Source: Opisthocomus hoazin (lineage: Eukaryota; Chordata; Aves; Opisthocomiformes; Opisthocomidae). From it: a stretch of DNA of 64,000 bases. The notes under the pieces are model-generated. The model worked only from the letters and a program-made list of their open reading frames with translations. It ran no database searches and was not told the DNA's origin. The position numbers and the translations under genes are program-made. Where the stretch lies: the NCBI RefSeq assembly GCF_030867145.1, contig NC_134422.1, positions 14,890,531 to 14,954,530 of the forward strand, written 5' to 3'. Positions 61,588 through 64,000 of the stretch are shown here, one piece after another (position 1 is the stretch's first letter; every line of letters begins with the position of its first letter).

Positions 61588-64000
61588 CTGTGGGAAAAAA
61601 CAGTCTATGAAATGTTGTCTTGAAAGAATTAAGGTTATTACTGAGACTAGGATCTTTCAGAGACGCTGCAGCAAGCAAGCGGAGGCTGGTTGTTACGTTG
61701 GGCAAAGGTTTGCATTGCAGGGGGCCGATCGGCAGGAGCTCCAGCAGTAAGGCAAACCTCGGCTACAACCGCTGGCCCTGAGCGAGCCATTTGTGGTATC
61801 TCCTAATAAAATAAAATGAGATAATAATCTAAGTAGAGCAATGGAGGAGATAATATCCCTCCTAAATTTGAAACTCTAGAAATATGGAAGTCAACTGTTT
61901 TAGACCCTACGTTGTTCTGTCCTTGTTAGCTGCAAGTGCCAGCAAAACTAATGAAGATGGCAGTGAGAAAGCAGCTTTATTTGTAACAGTAAGTGGTTCT
62001 GAATTGCTTGACAATTCTAATAGTTTTCAGCTGACTCAGGCAAAGAGGTGAGCTATGGAAACTACAGAAATGATGAAGTGAGATATGGGAGTGTGAAAAG
62101 GAGACAAATGTATTGCAAACCTTCTGAATACAAAAAAACATCCCACTGTCATTTTTGCGAGGGTTTTCGGGTGCCAGCCGGGTGCCCACAGCAGGAAGGA
62201 GGGGACTGAGGAGCACTGGAGCACCAGTAGCACTCAGAAATTCCTCCCAGGAGCCATGGACAGGGTCACAAAAACAGTTTGCCTGAAAGCAAAGTTGCTA
62301 GCTTTTGGGCTTTGAACCCAGGTACAGAGGCTAATGAGGCAATGGAAAAAGCAGCACACTGCCGCTGAAACAAGCCTCCCGTGAGCAGCAAACCCACCAG
62401 GGATTTGTGGTCTATGCCCTCTGCCCTTGCCCACTGCAATAATCCATCTCCTTGCCATTCCCGGGGACATCCTAAAGAGCCCACCCAGCTCCTCATCCTT
62501 CGCTGTGATTTCTTTCCCATGGTTTTCTCTCCCCTTTCCCATCTGTTTGGGCCCTTCACTCCCTGATGTGGCCTCTAAGCCAACTTCCCACCTGCCTCCC
62601 TGCACTCCATCATCGGTTTTGCCTCTTGGCAGGTCAAAATTCAACATGGGATGTGGCTAATCTGAAGCTACACAGGGCTAACGGGCAACCAGCTGCCAGC
62701 AAGCAGAAGAGATGGCCCTCACTTTTCCCTCTGTAGAGGCATTAATAATTTCCTCTTCTCGCCAGCCATGAGTTTCTGCATTGAGCTTATGGAAACTTTT
62801 TCTTTTGGAGGCCTCGATCTGCTTGCCTAATATTTTTATATGGCCAAGAAATTGAGATTACCACAAGCAGGCAGAGAAACAGGCAGAGGTACTGCGTGGA
62901 TGCATTCATCTTAAAGAGCTATGTTAAAAAACTGGAACAGTATGTTTATGTATTCCTGAAAAAGAAATAAAGAAACCTCTAATAAAAGAAAGGGTTTTTA
63001 TACTAGCTTCAAAAGAAAGACTTCTGGGGAGCTGACAGATAGCAAATAGCTTTATGTGCATCATCAAATGTCTGGCAGATGCCCTTAGAGAAACAAAGTC
63101 TGTATTTCTACATGCTCCGTTCACCTTTTGGGAGATACTTCTTCCTCAGCCTGACATTTTGGTTACATTCATTCCCTGAGGCATTTTACAGGAAAACACA
63201 GCAACATACTTGATTTTTCAGGAGGTAGTGAACTTTACATAGATGACATTTGGAAACACAAAGAGCTCGCGCCAGGGAGCTCCAACTGCTTTGAAAGAAG
63301 CAAAGCTGCTGGACTCAATTATAGGGAAATGTAAATTTGGTGTATCAGAAATACCGAAACAGGGAGAGAAGTTAGCGCTGCTGGATTGTGCTAACCTCAG
63401 CTGCAGAGTGTACTGAAAGTTCACAGTAAAACTGCTAAGAATGAAGGATAGAGAAGACTTTTTGCAGTGAAAGCCTGGGTGGGGAAAGCCACCTCCCTCT
63501 GGCTGTCCAAAGCTAAAGTCCGAGAGTGTCGCTGGGATAACATCCTAATGAATGTGAAATGTAAATGTTTTAAGAAACCCCGGATGTTTCCAACGTCCCA
63601 GTCCCAATGATGAACACAAAGTTAAACAATTTGTCATGCATTTTAGATAATGCCTCAGTTTAACAGGCTGAGGCTTAAGCAGTGTGTGCGGGGGAGGAGC
63701 AGGCACCAATATGCTACTCCTCATTAGCGCCCGCAGAGGAGTTGGTGGGAAAGAGAGAGGGTCCAAATAAGATTATGCCACATATGTGAAAATGTGCCAA
63801 GTCAGCCTCTACCCTGTGTTTAGCATTGTCAAACCACAGAAGAGTACCAGGGAATTAATCTGTCTCATGCTGACAACAGAAAAGACAAATACGTGCACTG
63901 CCAAATGCAGTCATGGGAGAGCTACAGCAACACAAGGAGCTGGGTAAGCCCAAACCCCAAACCTGCCATCGTGAGAGCAGCCCCTGGGAGATGTTTCATG
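61588..64000. other. Non-coding or intronic DNA at the right edge
   Basis: A 137-codon minus frame (62234-62647) lacks splice support. A weak exon-like segment near 63233-63300 (minus, reading APWRELFVFPNVIY before GTAAAG) is too uncertain to call. No repeats were recognised. Confidence 0.4.

Noticed and set aside
1..64000. CRISPR arrays, bacterial operons, endogenous retroviruses, tRNA or rRNA genes
   Set aside because: No regular spaced repeats, no gene-dense layout, no gag/pol/env or LTR pairs, and no tRNA box B-type cloverleaf was noticed on reading through.

Overview
The window reads as avian nuclear DNA. It contains several CR1 LINE copies, including the (ATTCTGTG)n 3' end typical of CR1 and the Neoaves-style short CR1 ends, and one vertebrate gene that I recognise with confidence, TMEM177. 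There is no sign of prokaryotic gene organisation. Almost all short open frames are chance frames in intergenic or intronic DNA.

Layout: positions 1-16.4 kb are gene-poor, with several small CpG-rich islets (about 1.15, 2.15, 4.75, 6.3 and 12.0 kb) and microsatellites, but no recognisable exon. From about 17.55 to 21.03 kb lies an unusually long, nearly intact CR1 retrotransposon on the + strand. It has the esterase-like end of ORF1 and a 904-codon ORF2 with endonuclease and reverse transcriptase. A second, 5'-truncated CR1 of the same type lies at 27.8-28.3 kb. Older or other CR1 pieces lie in minus orientation at 16.47, 35.54 and 57.27 kb.

TMEM177 (mitochondrial inner-membrane factor for COX2 biogenesis) lies at 33.4-38.0 kb on the minus strand. 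It has a single coding exon of 311 codons, a nearby poly(A) signal, a splice acceptor just upstream of the ATG, and a strong CpG-island promoter at 37.7-38.17 kb with a plausible first-exon donor. The island may fire in both directions.

To the right (38.2-62 kb) the minus strand carries a series of exon-like open segments with good splice signals. Several have matching phases, and the last ends in a stop just upstream of the TMEM177 island. In mammals CFAP221 lies directly upstream of TMEM177 in the same orientation, so these may be the 3' part of the bird CFAP221 gene. I cannot recognise the protein sequence, and pseudo-exons are common in introns, so these calls are tentative. In mammals PTPN4 lies on the other side of TMEM177; I found no exon of it here.
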